Of a DNA stretch of 64,000 nt, positions 1-10,200 are shown piece after piece. The notes under the pieces were generated by a model. It saw only the letters and a list, made by a program, of their open reading frames with translations, was not told the origin of the DNA and searched no databases. Position 1 is the stretch's first letter; each line of letters begins with the position of its first letter. Origin of the DNA: Ignavibacteriales bacterium (GTDB lineage: Bacteria > Bacteroidota > Ignavibacteria > Ignavibacteriales > Melioribacteraceae); NCBI GenBank assembly GCA_020635275.1, contig JACKAA010000002.1, positions 372,001 to 436,000 on the forward strand. The letters run 5' to 3'. A program made the position numbers and the translations under genes.

Positions 1-432
1 AATTTCGTTTAATGCTTGTTCAGATAATTTTGGATCGAGTTGGACATTAACGCCTAATTCATGAAGTACATCTGAGCTTCCGCTTTTACTTGAAATTGAT
101 CTATTACCATGCTTAGCAACACTCACACCAGTTCCGGCAACTACAAATGAAACTGCGGTTGAAATATTAAATGTTCCCGATCCATCGCCTCCAGTTCCGC
201 AAACATCAATTACTCTTTCGTTCTCACATTTTATATTTATAACTTTCTCTCTCATTGCTTTTACAAATCCGGCAACCTCATCAGAGGTTTCGCCTTTTAT
301 TTTTAATGCTGTAAGCAATGAAGCAATTTTAGAGTTATTCTCATTTCCACTCATTATTGAATACATAACTTCATACGCTTCATCAAAAGTGAGACTTTGT
401 CCGGCTATTACTTTTTCAAGTTGTTCTTTCAT
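1..432 (-). CDS. trpD: Anthranilate phosphoribosyltransferase, N-terminal part (runs off the window)
   Basis: The first 144 codons of TrpD, which transfers phosphoribosyl from PRPP to anthranilate in tryptophan synthesis. Reading the minus strand from the ATG at 432 gives MKEQLEKVIAGQSLTFDEAYEVM, then the glycine-rich PRPP-binding motif CGTGGDGSGTFNIST and the following VAKHGNRSISSKSGSSDVLHELG, all hallmarks of the family. The C-terminal half lies beyond position 1. The start overlaps the trpG stop by four bases (ATGA), so translation is probably coupled. It is the third gene of the trpE-G-D operon. The identification is firm; only the end is missing. Confidence 0.95.
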   Translation of the reverse strand, partial: MKEQLEKVIAGQSLTFDEAYEVMYSIMSGNENNSKIASLLTALKIKGETSDEVAGFVKAMREKVINIKCENERVIDVCGTGGDGSGTFNISTAVSFVVAGTGVSVAKHGNRSISSKSGSSDVLHELGVNVQLDPKLSEQALNEI

Positions 433-995
433 AATTCTATCCAATTTTTAATTATGTTAACACCTTCGGGAGTTAGAATTGATTCGGGATGAAACTGTAT
501 TCCCTCGATTGGGTATTGCTTATGGCGAATTCCCATTATTATTTTATCTTCAGTTTCCGAAGTAATTTCCAAATCACCATTTAGTGAGTTTCTATCGATT
601 ATTAATGAATGATATCTTCCTGCATCAAAATTTTGAGGAATGTCTTTAAATATCGTTTTGTTATCGTGAGTAACTTTTGATGTTTTACCGTGCATTAAAA
701 CCGGTGCATTTGTAATTTCACAATTAAACATTTGTCCAATTCCCTGATGGCCAAGACAAACACCTAATACTGGTTTAGTTTTCCCAAGTTCTGTTATTAC
801 ATCAAGTGAAACATTTGAATCTTCTGGTCTTCCAGGACCAGGCGAGATAATAATTTTATCTGGATTTATTTTTTTTATTTCTTCAATTGTAATTTCATCA
901 TTACGTTTTACAATTATGTCGTCAGTAAATTTTCCAACTAACTGAACAAGGTTAAACGTAAATGAATCATAATTATCAATGACTAAAACTTTCAT
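429..995 (-). CDS. trpG: Anthranilate synthase component II (glutamine amidotransferase)
   Basis: A class I glutamine amidotransferase that hydrolyses glutamine and passes ammonia to TrpE. The N-terminus VLVIDNYDSFTFNLVQ, the oxyanion region ISPGPGRP, the nucleophile motif GVCLGHQ (Cys) and the C-terminal FHPESILTPEG (His/Glu) complete the catalytic triad. The length of 188 residues is normal. I start at the ATG at 995; the codon before it is TTG and could also be used. The gene overlaps the trpE end by 20 bases and the trpD start by four. The same subunit may also serve PabB, as in many bacteria; the trp context makes TrpG the main role. Confidence 0.95.
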   Translation of the reverse strand: MKVLVIDNYDSFTFNLVQLVGKFTDDIIVKRNDEITIEEIKKINPDKIIISPGPGRPEDSNVSLDVITELGKTKPVLGVCLGHQGIGQMFNCEITNAPVLMHGKTSKVTHDNKTIFKDIPQNFDAGRYHSLIIDRNSLNGDLEITSETEDKIIMGIRHKQYPIEGIQFHPESILTPEGVNIIKNWIEL

Positions 996-2454
996 CAATT
1001 ACCTCTGCATATTTTAGTGCACTTTCTAAAACTGCTGCTTTATTTTTAATTTCTTTTAATTCTAATTCTGCTTTACTATCAGCCACAATTCCCGCTCCGG
1101 CTTGCCAATAGATTTTTTTATTATCTGCAAATAAAGTTCTAATTGCAATACACATATCCATATTTCCTTTGAAGTCAATATAACCAACACTTCCGGCATA
1201 AGGTCCGCGACTAATTTCTTCATAATCTTCAATTAATTGAATAGCTCTAATTTTTGGAGCTCCGGAAACTGTTCCAGCGGGAAAACTTGCTTTAAAAGCA
1301 TCAATGCAATTTTTATCATCCTTAAGGTCACCTTCAACACGAGAAACGATATGCATTACATGAGAAAATCTGTGAATGTTCATCATCTCTGTAACTTCAA
1401 CTGTATTGTGTTTGCAAACTCTTCCTAAATCATTTCTGGCTAGATCAACAAGCATAGTATGTTCAGCGATTTCTTTTTCATCAGCTAACAATTCTTTTTC
1501 AAAATCTAAATCTTCTTCCTCTGTTTTTCCTCTTCGTCTAGTTCCGGCAATTGGTAAAATTGTAGCACGTTGATTATTAACTTTTAATAAATCCTCCGGT
1601 GAAGTGCCAATAATAGAGAGGTTCTCATCAAATTCTAAAATAAACATATATGGCGAAGGATTTATAATTCTTAGAGCACGATAAACATTTGCCAAATCTC
1701 CTTCATATTCTGAACTAAATCTCTCAGAAAGTACTAGCTGAAAAACATCTCCATCATATATATTCTTTTTACTGCTCTCAATTTTTTTATTAAATAATTC
1801 TTTTTTTATTTTATCTTTAATATCACCAGTCAATTTGAATGTTTCAGGAAGTTCTACAGGTTTTTGAATTATTGTCTTCAAATGCTCCATTTTGGATTTA
1901 GCATTTTCAAATAATTTATCGAGGTCAGAATTCTCATCAACAAATACATTTTGAATAAGAATAATTCTATGTTTGTAATGATCAAAAGCTATTATTGAAT
2001 CAAACAATCCGAGCATTGCTTCGGGAAATTCATCATCCTTTTTATTATTAAAGATAATTGTGCTTTCAATTTCTCTCATTATTTCAAAACCTAAATATCC
2101 AACAATACCACCAGTAAAATCTGGGAGTTCATCAATTTTAGGATGTTTAAAAGAGTCAACCTTAGCACTCAAATAATCTAAAAGTTTAGAATTTATTTCT
2201 TGGGTTTTATTTTCTTCATTAATTATAATTTTATTATTATCTGATATGATAGTTGAGGAAGGTGAGTGACCAATAAAAGAGTATCGGGCTAATCTTCCAA
2301 TTCCCTCTACTGATTCAAGCAAAAATGTAAATTTACCTTTTTCCCTAATTCGCAAATAAGCTAAAACTGGAGTTAAAAGATCTGCGGTAATTGTTTCGTA
2401 TACTGGAATTACATTGTAATTTTTTGCTAAATCTTTAAATTCTTGTTTATTCAT
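976..2454 (-). CDS. trpE: Anthranilate synthase component I
   Basis: It converts chorismate plus ammonia to anthranilate, the first committed step to tryptophan. Visible motifs are LLES near the N-terminus (the tryptophan feedback site), PIAGTRRRG, the DEKEIAEHTMLVDLARND stretch, FPAGTVSGAPKIRA and YAGSVGY. The length of 492 residues is normal. An in-frame TTG/ATT-rich extension exists upstream, but I choose the ATG at 2454 (MNKQEFKDLAKNYNVIPVY) because it has an AGGG about eight bases upstream and matches the usual N-terminus. It is the first structural gene behind the attenuator at 2646-2791, with about 190 bases of leader between the attenuator terminator and the start, into which a repeat element has inserted. 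Confidence 0.96.
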   Translation of the reverse strand: MNKQEFKDLAKNYNVIPVYETITADLLTPVLAYLRIREKGKFTFLLESVEGIGRLARYSFIGHSPSSTIISDNNKIIINEENKTQEINSKLLDYLSAKVDSFKHPKIDELPDFTGGIVGYLGFEIMREIESTIIFNNKKDDEFPEAMLGLFDSIIAFDHYKHRIILIQNVFVDENSDLDKLFENAKSKMEHLKTIIQKPVELPETFKLTGDIKDKIKKELFNKKIESSKKNIYDGDVFQLVLSERFSSEYEGDLANVYRALRIINPSPYMFILEFDENLSIIGTSPEDLLKVNNQRATILPIAGTRRRGKTEEEDLDFEKELLADEKEIAEHTMLVDLARNDLGRVCKHNTVEVTEMMNIHRFSHVMHIVSRVEGDLKDDKNCIDAFKASFPAGTVSGAPKIRAIQLIEDYEEISRGPYAGSVGYIDFKGNMDMCIAIRTLFADNKKIYWQAGAGIVADSKAELELKEIKNKAAVLESALKYAEVIDESFSH

Positions 2455-2513
2455 ATAAACCCTATTTGCAACGTTTATCATTCCTCAAAGATGGGAATCT
2501 ATAATTTTACTTC

Positions 2514-2600
2514 CTGGATCCCCGATTAAAGCATTCGGGGATGACAGTAAGATTATTGTCACGCCGGTATTGTGGTTTTTACAATACCGGAGTTTTTTTT
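2514..2600. repeat. Two-hairpin palindromic repeat in the trp leader
   Basis: Two adjacent inverted repeats. The first has arms CCCCGA (2520-2525) and TCGGGG (2535-2540) followed by ATGACA. The second is a perfect 10-bp stem, CCGGTATTGT (2564-2573) with ACAATACCGG (2581-2590), loop of seven. The first resembles the GATCCCGAATCAAGTTCGGGATGACA element found inside the T9SS genes at 28431, 32909, 36041 and 44379, so they are probably one dispersed family. It lies in the trp mRNA between the attenuator and trpE. The T-run after the second hairpin is on the plus strand, where no gene ends, so it is not an obvious terminator for any neighbour. Confidence 0.6.
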
Positions 2601-2645
2601 AGATTCCGGACAACTTCTTCGAAATTTCCGTAATTACATATTTTC

Positions 2646-2713
2646 AAAAAAAAACCCTTCTCAGTGAATCTTGGAAGGGTTTTAAATTTTATATAAATAT
2701 TCTAATTCACTGA
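2646..2713 (-). promoter_or_regulatory. trp operon transcription attenuator (terminator/antiterminator)
   Basis: On the minus strand the terminator is AAAACCCTTC (2683-2674), a 13-nt loop, GAAGGGTTTT (2660-2651), then a run of T to 2646. The segment TCAGTGAAT (2713-2705), immediately after the leader-peptide stop, is exactly complementary over nine bases to ATTCACTGA in the terminator loop (2669-2661), so the two structures exclude each other. A ribosome that reaches the stop covers 2713-2705 and lets the terminator form. A ribosome stalled at the Trp codons, 22 to 36 bases back, leaves it free to block the terminator. Structure seen in the sequence; the regulatory reading follows the E. coli trp paradigm. 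Confidence 0.85.
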
Positions 2714-2791
2714 CTAACTAATCATTAATATACTCCACCACCATTGCCAGTTATTTGTAAAATTAGAATATGTATTTATTGTCCTTTTCAT
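2714..2791 (-). CDS. trpL: trp operon leader peptide, 25 residues with four Trp
   Basis: A short open frame on the minus strand, ATG at 2791 and TAG at 2716-2714, reading MKRTINTYSNFTNN, then WQWWW, then SILMIS. Four of five consecutive codons are TGG. Tryptophan is normally about 1% of residues, so this clustering directly upstream of trpE and directly before a terminator/antiterminator pair identifies a leader peptide that senses charged tRNA-Trp. No Shine-Dalgarno is visible; the predicted transcription start is only a few bases before the ATG, so translation may be nearly leaderless. Confidence 0.88.
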   Translation of the reverse strand: MKRTINTYSNFTNNWQWWWSILMIS

Positions 2792-2800
2792 TTGGTTTGC

Positions 2801-2830
2801 AAGATAGTCTATTTTGAATATAAATGTCAA
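2801..2830 (-). promoter_or_regulatory. Promoter of the trp operon
   Basis: Minus strand: TTGACA at 2830-2825, an 18-base spacer, then TATCTT at 2806-2801 (TATCTTGC also resembles the Bacteroidetes TAnnTTTG element). It lies just beyond the rpoD terminator and just before the leader peptide. Predicted start of transcription is near 2794, about three bases before the leader ATG. Confidence 0.6.
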
Positions 2831-2851
2831 TAAGAAAATTGATCTGGCTAG

Positions 2852-2886
2852 AAATAAAAAAAGCGGTCAAGTTACCTTAACCGCTT
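2852..2886 (-). terminator. Rho-independent terminator of rpoD
   Basis: On the minus strand AAGCGGTTAAG pairs with CTTGACCGCTT (11 pairs, one a G-T wobble) around a four-base loop, followed by TTTTTTATTT. It begins 43 bases after the rpoD stop and separates rpoD from the trp promoter. Confidence 0.85.
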
Positions 2887-2928
2887 CTAAACTTACCTGC
2901 ATTTTTTCAGAGGTAATCAATTTTTATG

Positions 2929-3789
2929 TTAACCAAGATATACCTTAAGTTTTTTACTTCTTGAAGCATGACGCAATTTTCTTAAAGCTTGCTCTTTAAT
3001 TTGTCTAACTCTTTCACGAGTTAAATTTAAAATTTCACCGATTTCTTCCAAAGTAGCTGTATATTCTGTATTAAAACCAAAATACAATTTAATTACAGTG
3101 GCTTCTTTTTCAGATAAAGTTGAAAGCACTCTTTCTATTTCATTTCTTAATGATTCACTCATTAAGGTATGATCAGGCATAGGCTGATCATCATTTGGCA
3201 TAATATCCAAAAGACTGCTTTTACTATCTTCACTTTGTGAAAATGGTGCATCAACAGATACTTGTCTTCCAGAGTGGCGTAAAGTATATGCAACGTCATC
3301 AACATTCATATCTAATTCTTTTGCAATTTCTTCAACGCTTGGTTTTCTTTCTAATTCTTGTTCCAGCATACTAGCTGCTTTTGAAATTTTAGAAAGTTCA
3401 CCAACTCTGTTTAAAGGCAATCTTACCATTCTTGATTGATCAGCAATAGCTTGCATAATTGATTGACGGATCCACCATACGGCATAGGATATAAATTTAA
3501 ATCCTCTTGTTTCGTCAAATTTCTTAGCAGCTTTTATCAATCCAAGATTTCCTTCGTTAATAAGATCACTAAGTGGTAATCCTTGATGTTGGTATTGTTT
3601 AGCAACACTTACCACAAATCTTAAATTAGCTTTTGTAAGCTTATCTAAGGCTCTCTTATCTCCTTCGCGGATTTTTATAGCAAGTTCAATCTCTTCTTCT
3701 GGTGTAATGAGATCAACTTTGCCAATTTCCTGGAAATACTTGTCCAAAGATTGACTTTCTCTGTTGGTTATTTGTTTAGTGATTTTCAA
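2929..3789 (-). CDS. rpoD: Primary sigma factor RpoD/SigA
   Basis: A 286-residue group 1 sigma factor. Region 1.2 (SLDKYFQEIGKVDLITPEEE), region 2 (LRFVVSVAKQYQHQGLPLSDLINEGNLGLIKAAKKFD, RGFKFISYAVWWIRQSI), region 3 and region 4 with the HTH (TLEEIGEILNLTRERVRQIKEQALRKLR) are all present. Region 1.1 is absent, as in Bacteroidetes and Chlorobi primary sigmas. The start codon is TTG at 3789: no in-frame ATG precedes the conserved LKITKQITNRESQSLDKY start, and AGGGAG lies about 11 bases upstream. It is a single-gene transcription unit with its own promoter and terminator. Confidence 0.95.
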   Translation of the reverse strand: MKITKQITNRESQSLDKYFQEIGKVDLITPEEEIELAIKIREGDKRALDKLTKANLRFVVSVAKQYQHQGLPLSDLINEGNLGLIKAAKKFDETRGFKFISYAVWWIRQSIMQAIADQSRMVRLPLNRVGELSKISKAASMLEQELERKPSVEEIAKELDMNVDDVAYTLRHSGRQVSVDAPFSQSEDSKSSLLDIMPNDDQPMPDHTLMSESLRNEIERVLSTLSEKEATVIKLYFGFNTEYTATLEEIGEILNLTRERVRQIKEQALRKLRHASRSKKLKVYLG

Positions 3790-3862
3790 ATTAGGATACT
3801 CCCTGTGTTTTAGAATTTCTCAATTTAAGACATTTCAACTCATTATTAAAAAAAATCTTGAG

Positions 3863-3891
3863 TATATAAGTTTTTTTTAGTTTAAAGTCAA
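3863..3891 (-). promoter_or_regulatory. Promoter of rpoD
   Basis: Minus strand TTGACT (3891-3886), 17-base A-rich spacer, TATATA (3868-3863). It lies about 75 bases upstream of the TTG start of rpoD. Confidence 0.6.
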
Positions 3892-4163
3892 TACCTTTTT
3901 TAATAATGTGTGTTTTATGCAGATTTTTGCAATACTTATTTAAAATTGGAGGGTAAATTTATAAAAATAATTTTTTGTATTTCCCCCTAACACAACAAAT
4001 TTTTAAATTATTTACTTATTATCGAAAAATTATTAGAAATTTTACCCATTTTATTGAAATTTTTTGATTATACTAATATTTTATCCCAAAAGTTTCATTT
4101 AGAGACAAAATTTACCCGGTTTCTTTTTATCTAAATTCCAGAATTTATTTAAATATTAAACCT

Positions 4164-4171
4164 TATCTTTG
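4164..4171 (+). promoter_or_regulatory. Bacteroidetes-type promoter element before the 2213-residue gene
   Basis: TATCTTTG, an exact fit to the -7 consensus TAnnTTTG known for Bacteroidetes sigma-A, 56 bases before the start codon. No clear -33 TTTG is visible. The rest of the 438-base gap between rpoD and this gene (3790-4227) is A/T-rich with no credible ORF or RNA gene. Confidence 0.5.
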
Positions 4172-4227
4172 CATTGTGCAATAATTACGTATTTTTATCA
4201 ATTTTTTAACTTTAAGAAACTATAGAT

Positions 4228-7200
4228 ATGCAAATAACAGGAAAAATTAAACTCAAATTGAGATCTGACGCACAAGATTATATAAATCTTTATAAAGCTC
4301 TTGGTGAAAGAGCAGAAAATTTTGTTCCAAACGATGTTTTAACAAGCCTTAAAAACTTTGTTAGAATTTGTTTTGAAGAAACTATCGATCCTTCCAAACA
4401 ATTAACGGAAATTGATAAATATATCCTTGAATTTAAAGAATTAATTCCTGGGTATAAAGATGTTTCATTAATGTTATTTCCTCATGATGATTCAAAAGCT
4501 TATCAATATAGATCAAGAAAACAATCATTTGAGAATAAATTAAAATACTTTATTGATACTGAAGCTGTAGATGCTAAAACTAAAGAGCAAACTGTTAATA
4601 TTTTAAATGCTCACGATTACTCAATTGGAACTCCCCCGGTAACTGAAGCTCATATTTCTCTTATGTATAAAATGATTTTGGGTGATGATGTTACTGAGTT
4701 AAGAAAATTCAGAGATGTTATTGGCGTTATTGGAGATGTTGAAGAAGCACAGTGGAATTACTTTATGGAAGTGCTTGAACAAATGATTATACAAAGTTCT
4801 CATTATACAACTGTAGCAGAAAAAAATGATTTTCTAAATAGAACTTTCCTCACAATTAATTTTAAGGGATTGGATGGTTTTATTAGCACAGTTGTTGGTG
4901 GAAGTTCAAATACAGTAATTGAATTATTCACACAAGAAATCTTTAATTCAGCTGATTGTAAGGTTTTAGAATTTACTGATGAAGACAAACTTTTTAAGAG
5001 TATTGAAGAAGATAGAACCAGTATTTTCTTGGTGAAAATTCAAAATATGCGTAAGAATATTTTCAATAATAAAAAATGGTTCCCTTATTTAACCAGAATT
5101 ATTCTTATTGATGATTCACCCGAATCTAAAAGTACAAATACATCTTTAGTATTTGGCTTTCACAATAAAATTATAGACACTCTAAATAAAGTTCATACAA
5201 AAAAACTTGGAGCTTTAGCTAACAGTCAATTAAATCTAAGGTTAATTCTTGATAAAGTAAATGATGAAAACCTTGAAAAATTCAGAGCTGCAACTGAAGC
5301 AAAAATTAATGATTATGAAATAGAGTTAGAAAAATTTAAACAGGAACAGCTTGGCACAACAACTGATTATCAAAAAGATATTCAACTCTTTAAATTCAAT
5401 GAATTTGCAAAGCAGATTATTAAGGATAAATATGCAATAACAAAATTGCATGATTATATTGTTTTGGTTCAGGAATGTAAAAATCCAAAAACATTACAAA
5501 AATTAAATAAAGCTTTAATTACTGAATTTGAATCAAGAACGAAAGCATATTTTTATTCAAATATTGAGCAAGTTCAAATTGCAACAATTATTGAAGGCGG
5601 CGGAAGAGGGCAAATTAGAACGTATGGCAATTATTTGCTTCAACGCGAATTAAAACCTCTTGATGAACAAACTGTTAAAAAGTGTAAAACAATAATTGAT
5701 ATTTTGCCTGATAACTATCAAAGGACACTTAAAAATCATTTTCACAAAAATTTTGGCATTAACCTTTTCTTGGAAAAGTATAAGGAATTTATAACCAAAG
5801 TAGAAAATGAGTCTGATAATACAGGAAGATTCAATAATCTCTTAATTGATCTTGGAATTAAAAACACTTACGATTTACGAACCAAAGCTGAACAAGATAT
5901 AATTAAAGAGTTCATCAATAATTTAAGCAACTTAGAAATTACTTCTGTTGCAGATGATGTCCAAATGATTATTAGAGATATTTTATCTGATCGTCATTTA
6001 ATGCCTTACATTTTATTTAACGAGCAAGCTTCTTGGGAATATAAAGATCTTTTCCCGGATGACAGATTTGATATAAATCCATTTGATTTGGAAATTGGTT
6101 TAGATGAAAATGGAAGGATTGATTTTGAAAGACTCCATCATCGTTTAAACAGAATGAAAAATAGTTTTCAACTTTTTGATGATACCGGAAGTTTATGGGA
6201 TAGATTCTGTGAAAATTTAACTTTAGTAATTAACGATCCTTCAAATCCAGCTGGCTATACTGATTTTAACAATGTTGCATTAATTAAATTTCTCAAATTC
6301 TTAAATAATAGTAAAATTACCTTACTGCTTGATGAAGCATATAATGATGCAATTAAAATTGATGATCCTAAGGAACCAAAGTGGAGAACAATTTCGCGTT
6401 ATATTATGAATAATATAACATCACTTACAAACATAAGTGTTGTTTCTTCACTTTCTACAACTAAAAATTTAGGTGCAACCGGAAGCAGATTGGGTTCAAT
6501 AATTTCAACCCCATCAAGAAAAGATGTAATTGATTTTGCAAAAGAGCAAAATGGTATTGAAAAAGGGAACACAAATTCTCTTTACATGCTTGTAAATACA
6601 ATTGAAGCCGCTCAATCAGCAAAGAAAATTAAAGACAGAATGGAACGTGAACTTCCTAAAGAAGCATCGCGTCATAAAATAAAAGCTAGAATTGAAAAAT
6701 ATATAATTGATGAAATTGAAAGTTACAACGATAAAAAAGCAATTAAGAAACAAGGTCAAGCTACAAAGAGATTCTCGCCATTTGAAGGAAGCCCTTTACA
6801 TATTTTCTTATTAGATGAATTGACATCTCTTGATAAGTTGGATGTTTTAGATTTGCCGGATGATTTCAAGTACAAAGGTGAACCTTTCTTTATGTACTAT
6901 CAAAAACATCTGGTAACTGAAATAAATAAATTTAGAGTAAATAAAAATTTTAGAACTGAATCCTTAAAAAGATTAAAAATTGCAAAAGAAGTTGCTTGTT
7001 CGGTTTTAGAAGAAAATCCTTCGGAAGACACTGACATTCTTCAATCAGATGGTTCTTATTTGTTCAATCTTCACTTAAAAGATTTCTTCTTTTATCAAGA
7101 TCTTGAAAAGTTTACACACAAATTAGCACAGGAACGAGGCATTGCCGTAATTCCATATCAAACCGGATTTTTAAGATTTTCACTAGGCGATTATATAGAA

Positions 7201-10200
7201 GGTTCTGATAAAAGCTATGGTGTTTTCAAAAAAGAGATGGAAAATGCTATACGCATTGTGATGAAATACTGGAATTTATTCAAAACAGAAAAACAAAAAT
7301 CTGAAAATAAAGAAAAACCTTCTGAAGATATTCTGAATGAAATTTTCCGCACTGCTTCAGATAAAGATTTTATTAATGATATTTTAGAAGATTATAACGT
7401 TATCAAAAATATTAAGAAAACAAAGAAAGAGAGTTTAACAATCAGCAATATTATGACTCTCTATCACTCATTTCCAAAAGATAGCGGTGTAACAATTAAC
7501 ACTATTAATAAATCAAAAAATTCTGTGATTGAGTTTTATGAAAATATTGGTCAGTGCCGAGATTTAAATAGTTTTATTCAAAGCAGGGCTTTCACAAAAA
7601 TTTATGAAAACCTGCTTCCCCAGATTTATAAATCAATTCCGCAAATTAAAAATTTAGATTTCAATACGGTCATTAATAGATACGGTAAGCCAACAATTCA
7701 AAAGTATATTAACAACAAAATGTCTTACCAGCCAAATGATCATGTGCTTGATGATCCGGATGAAAGATTAATTATGAGTGAAATACTTATTGAAATGGAG
7801 AAAATTCTTTTCTCTGATTCAAAAGTAAAAATTATGGCACTAGATGCATCTAAAGATTTTGCATCTGACCAAAGTAAATTGGAAGGTACTAACATAATTC
7901 TAAGAAAGTATATTAAAGAATTAATGATTCATTTTAATTTGCCTTTTGAAAAAGAAGCTTACGAACCGACATATGAAGAAATAATAAAATCTGCTGTAAC
8001 AAAGTTTAATGAAGTGGTTGGTTTTTCTGTAAAAGAATTTAACCTAAAACAATATGCAAACATTTTCTTAGAGAATACATTTAAAAATGTTGAGATAAAA
8101 TCACATAAAGAAAAAATTCAAGGAATTGTTCAATCAGTTTTATTTTCAATTGTATTCAATAATCTAAAAGTAAGTGAAACACTTCTTTATTTCTATTTAT
8201 TAAGAAAAGATAATTTGTTTTCAAAGAATTTAGAAAAAAAGCTGAACAGATTTTTCTCAAAGGTTGAAACAAGAGAAGATGCAGAAGTAAAATTATTTGT
8301 TGAAGAATATGTTTTTGAAATTCTCGCTGGTGAAATAAAAGGTGTAATTTCTGAAATTTATAGTTTCAAAGACCATAAAGTTACTCAACAGAATTTGCAT
8401 AATGTTATTAGAGATGTAGTTTTATTTTTTGTAGCAATAATTAACAAAACTAGATCAACAGAATATTATGATAAATATACTCACACATTAATCAAATTTG
8501 TTGAAACTGAATTCAAACAGCAGAATTCAAGCATTAACGAGATGATTCAGCATGGAATTACACTTCATAAGGATTATAATTTTAATAATAAATCATTAGA
8601 AGAATTTGACGGCGGTTCATTAAAGTGGATTGAAGATGTAATGAAAAAGTGCGGAGTAATTGCTTCGGAGCAAACTGTGCAAACTCACACAAGAATTGCA
8701 ACTGACGCCAAAAAACGAGAATATCCAATTCACAAAATTGATAGAAATGATATTTCCGATAAGCAAAATTCAGAATCTGAAATCAACAAATTAATTAAAA
8801 ATTTTGATACAAAACCAACCGCTATTTTCTTTAGGGAACGGCTTTCAAAATTTGTAGAAAATATGGATGCTAATGATTACAGATGTAAAATCATTAAGCA
8901 TGGATTAGTAAAAGTTCTATATGTAATTCAAAAATCTTACATAAAATATTTGACTGACAATTTCCGATTGATTACAGCTGATGAAGTTAGTCTTGATGAT
9001 ATAAGAGATTTTGTGCCCGATGTAATTTTATTCTATGGTGCGCCGGAAAAAGTAATTTCATATCCTCAAATTGGTTACTTCAATCTACCCGGACCAAAGG
9101 GAAATATTAAAACTTTAGTTACTCCGCTTAAAATGAAAACCGATTATTTCGGGAACATTAAAAAACCTTGGCTTACAATGATGAATGAGAAAGTTAAGGA
9201 AATGGGCGGAATACCAATTCATGGTTCTCTTTTTGCAATTGAAGAAGAAGATGGCAGTATATTTGTGGTTCAAGTTGAAGGTGACAGCGGTGTTGGTAAA
9301 TCCGAAATGCTTGCTGCAATGATGCTAAAATGGTTGAAAAATGATTTACCCGGAATCAGATCTATTAGATTAATTGCCGGAGATATGTTTTACCTTTTCC
9401 CGGATGCAGAAGGAAATCTTTACGGGGTTGGAACAGAAGAAGGCGACTTTTCTCGTGTAACAGATTTTGATCCGGATTTTATTAAATATTACAATACACT
9501 ATTTGAAAGTGCCGCAGATAGTAACGTTGAAGATTTAAATTCAAGAAGTACAATTAGAGGTCTTTGTGATATTTCGATGCCTTACAAAATTGATATAATG
9601 CTGACTGCAAGTAATTTTGGAAGACAAGAAGCCGGTATTACACGTTACAAAAATCCTGAAAACTTCTTGTTATACAGAGGTTCTCACGGTGAAAGAAAAG
9701 AAAAAGCAACCAGTTCCGATAACCCTAATTTCCAAAGAACTTTGTTAAGATATACAAGTGACAAAGCCGTTGTTGAAGTTATGGATAAACACGGAAATTA
9801 TTTAGACGATGTTCTTGATTGGGATAAAGATGAATTTACAGGAAAATATTATTTGTGTTCTTCATACAAATTAATAGATAAATTAGATATTGAAGAAGTT
9901 GTTAATCATATTTTTAACACAAAAGTAATTGTTTATGAGGGTGTTGAATATAGAATAGAAAAAGTTAAGTTTGATATTATTAAAAACAGGTTTATTGCTT
10001 CGGTTGAACCTCTCGATGAATCTGCTTCAAATATTACAGAAATTCTTCTTGATCGAGGAATATTCAGCAGTATTTTTAATTCATTGGCAAGTACTCCGGC
10101 TGGGCAACCTTTTGTTGCAGAAGAAGGTCAATATGAAATGACAAAGCATTTGGTTAACATTCTCAAGGGCGGAAGGAAAGGAAAAGGTTCAGGTCAACAT

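Noticed and set aside
2564..2600. Strong hairpin followed by eight T on the plus strand, looking like a terminator
   Set aside because: No plus-strand gene ends upstream of it; both neighbours are on the minus strand, where the hairpin has no T-run after it. Treated as part of a repeat element.
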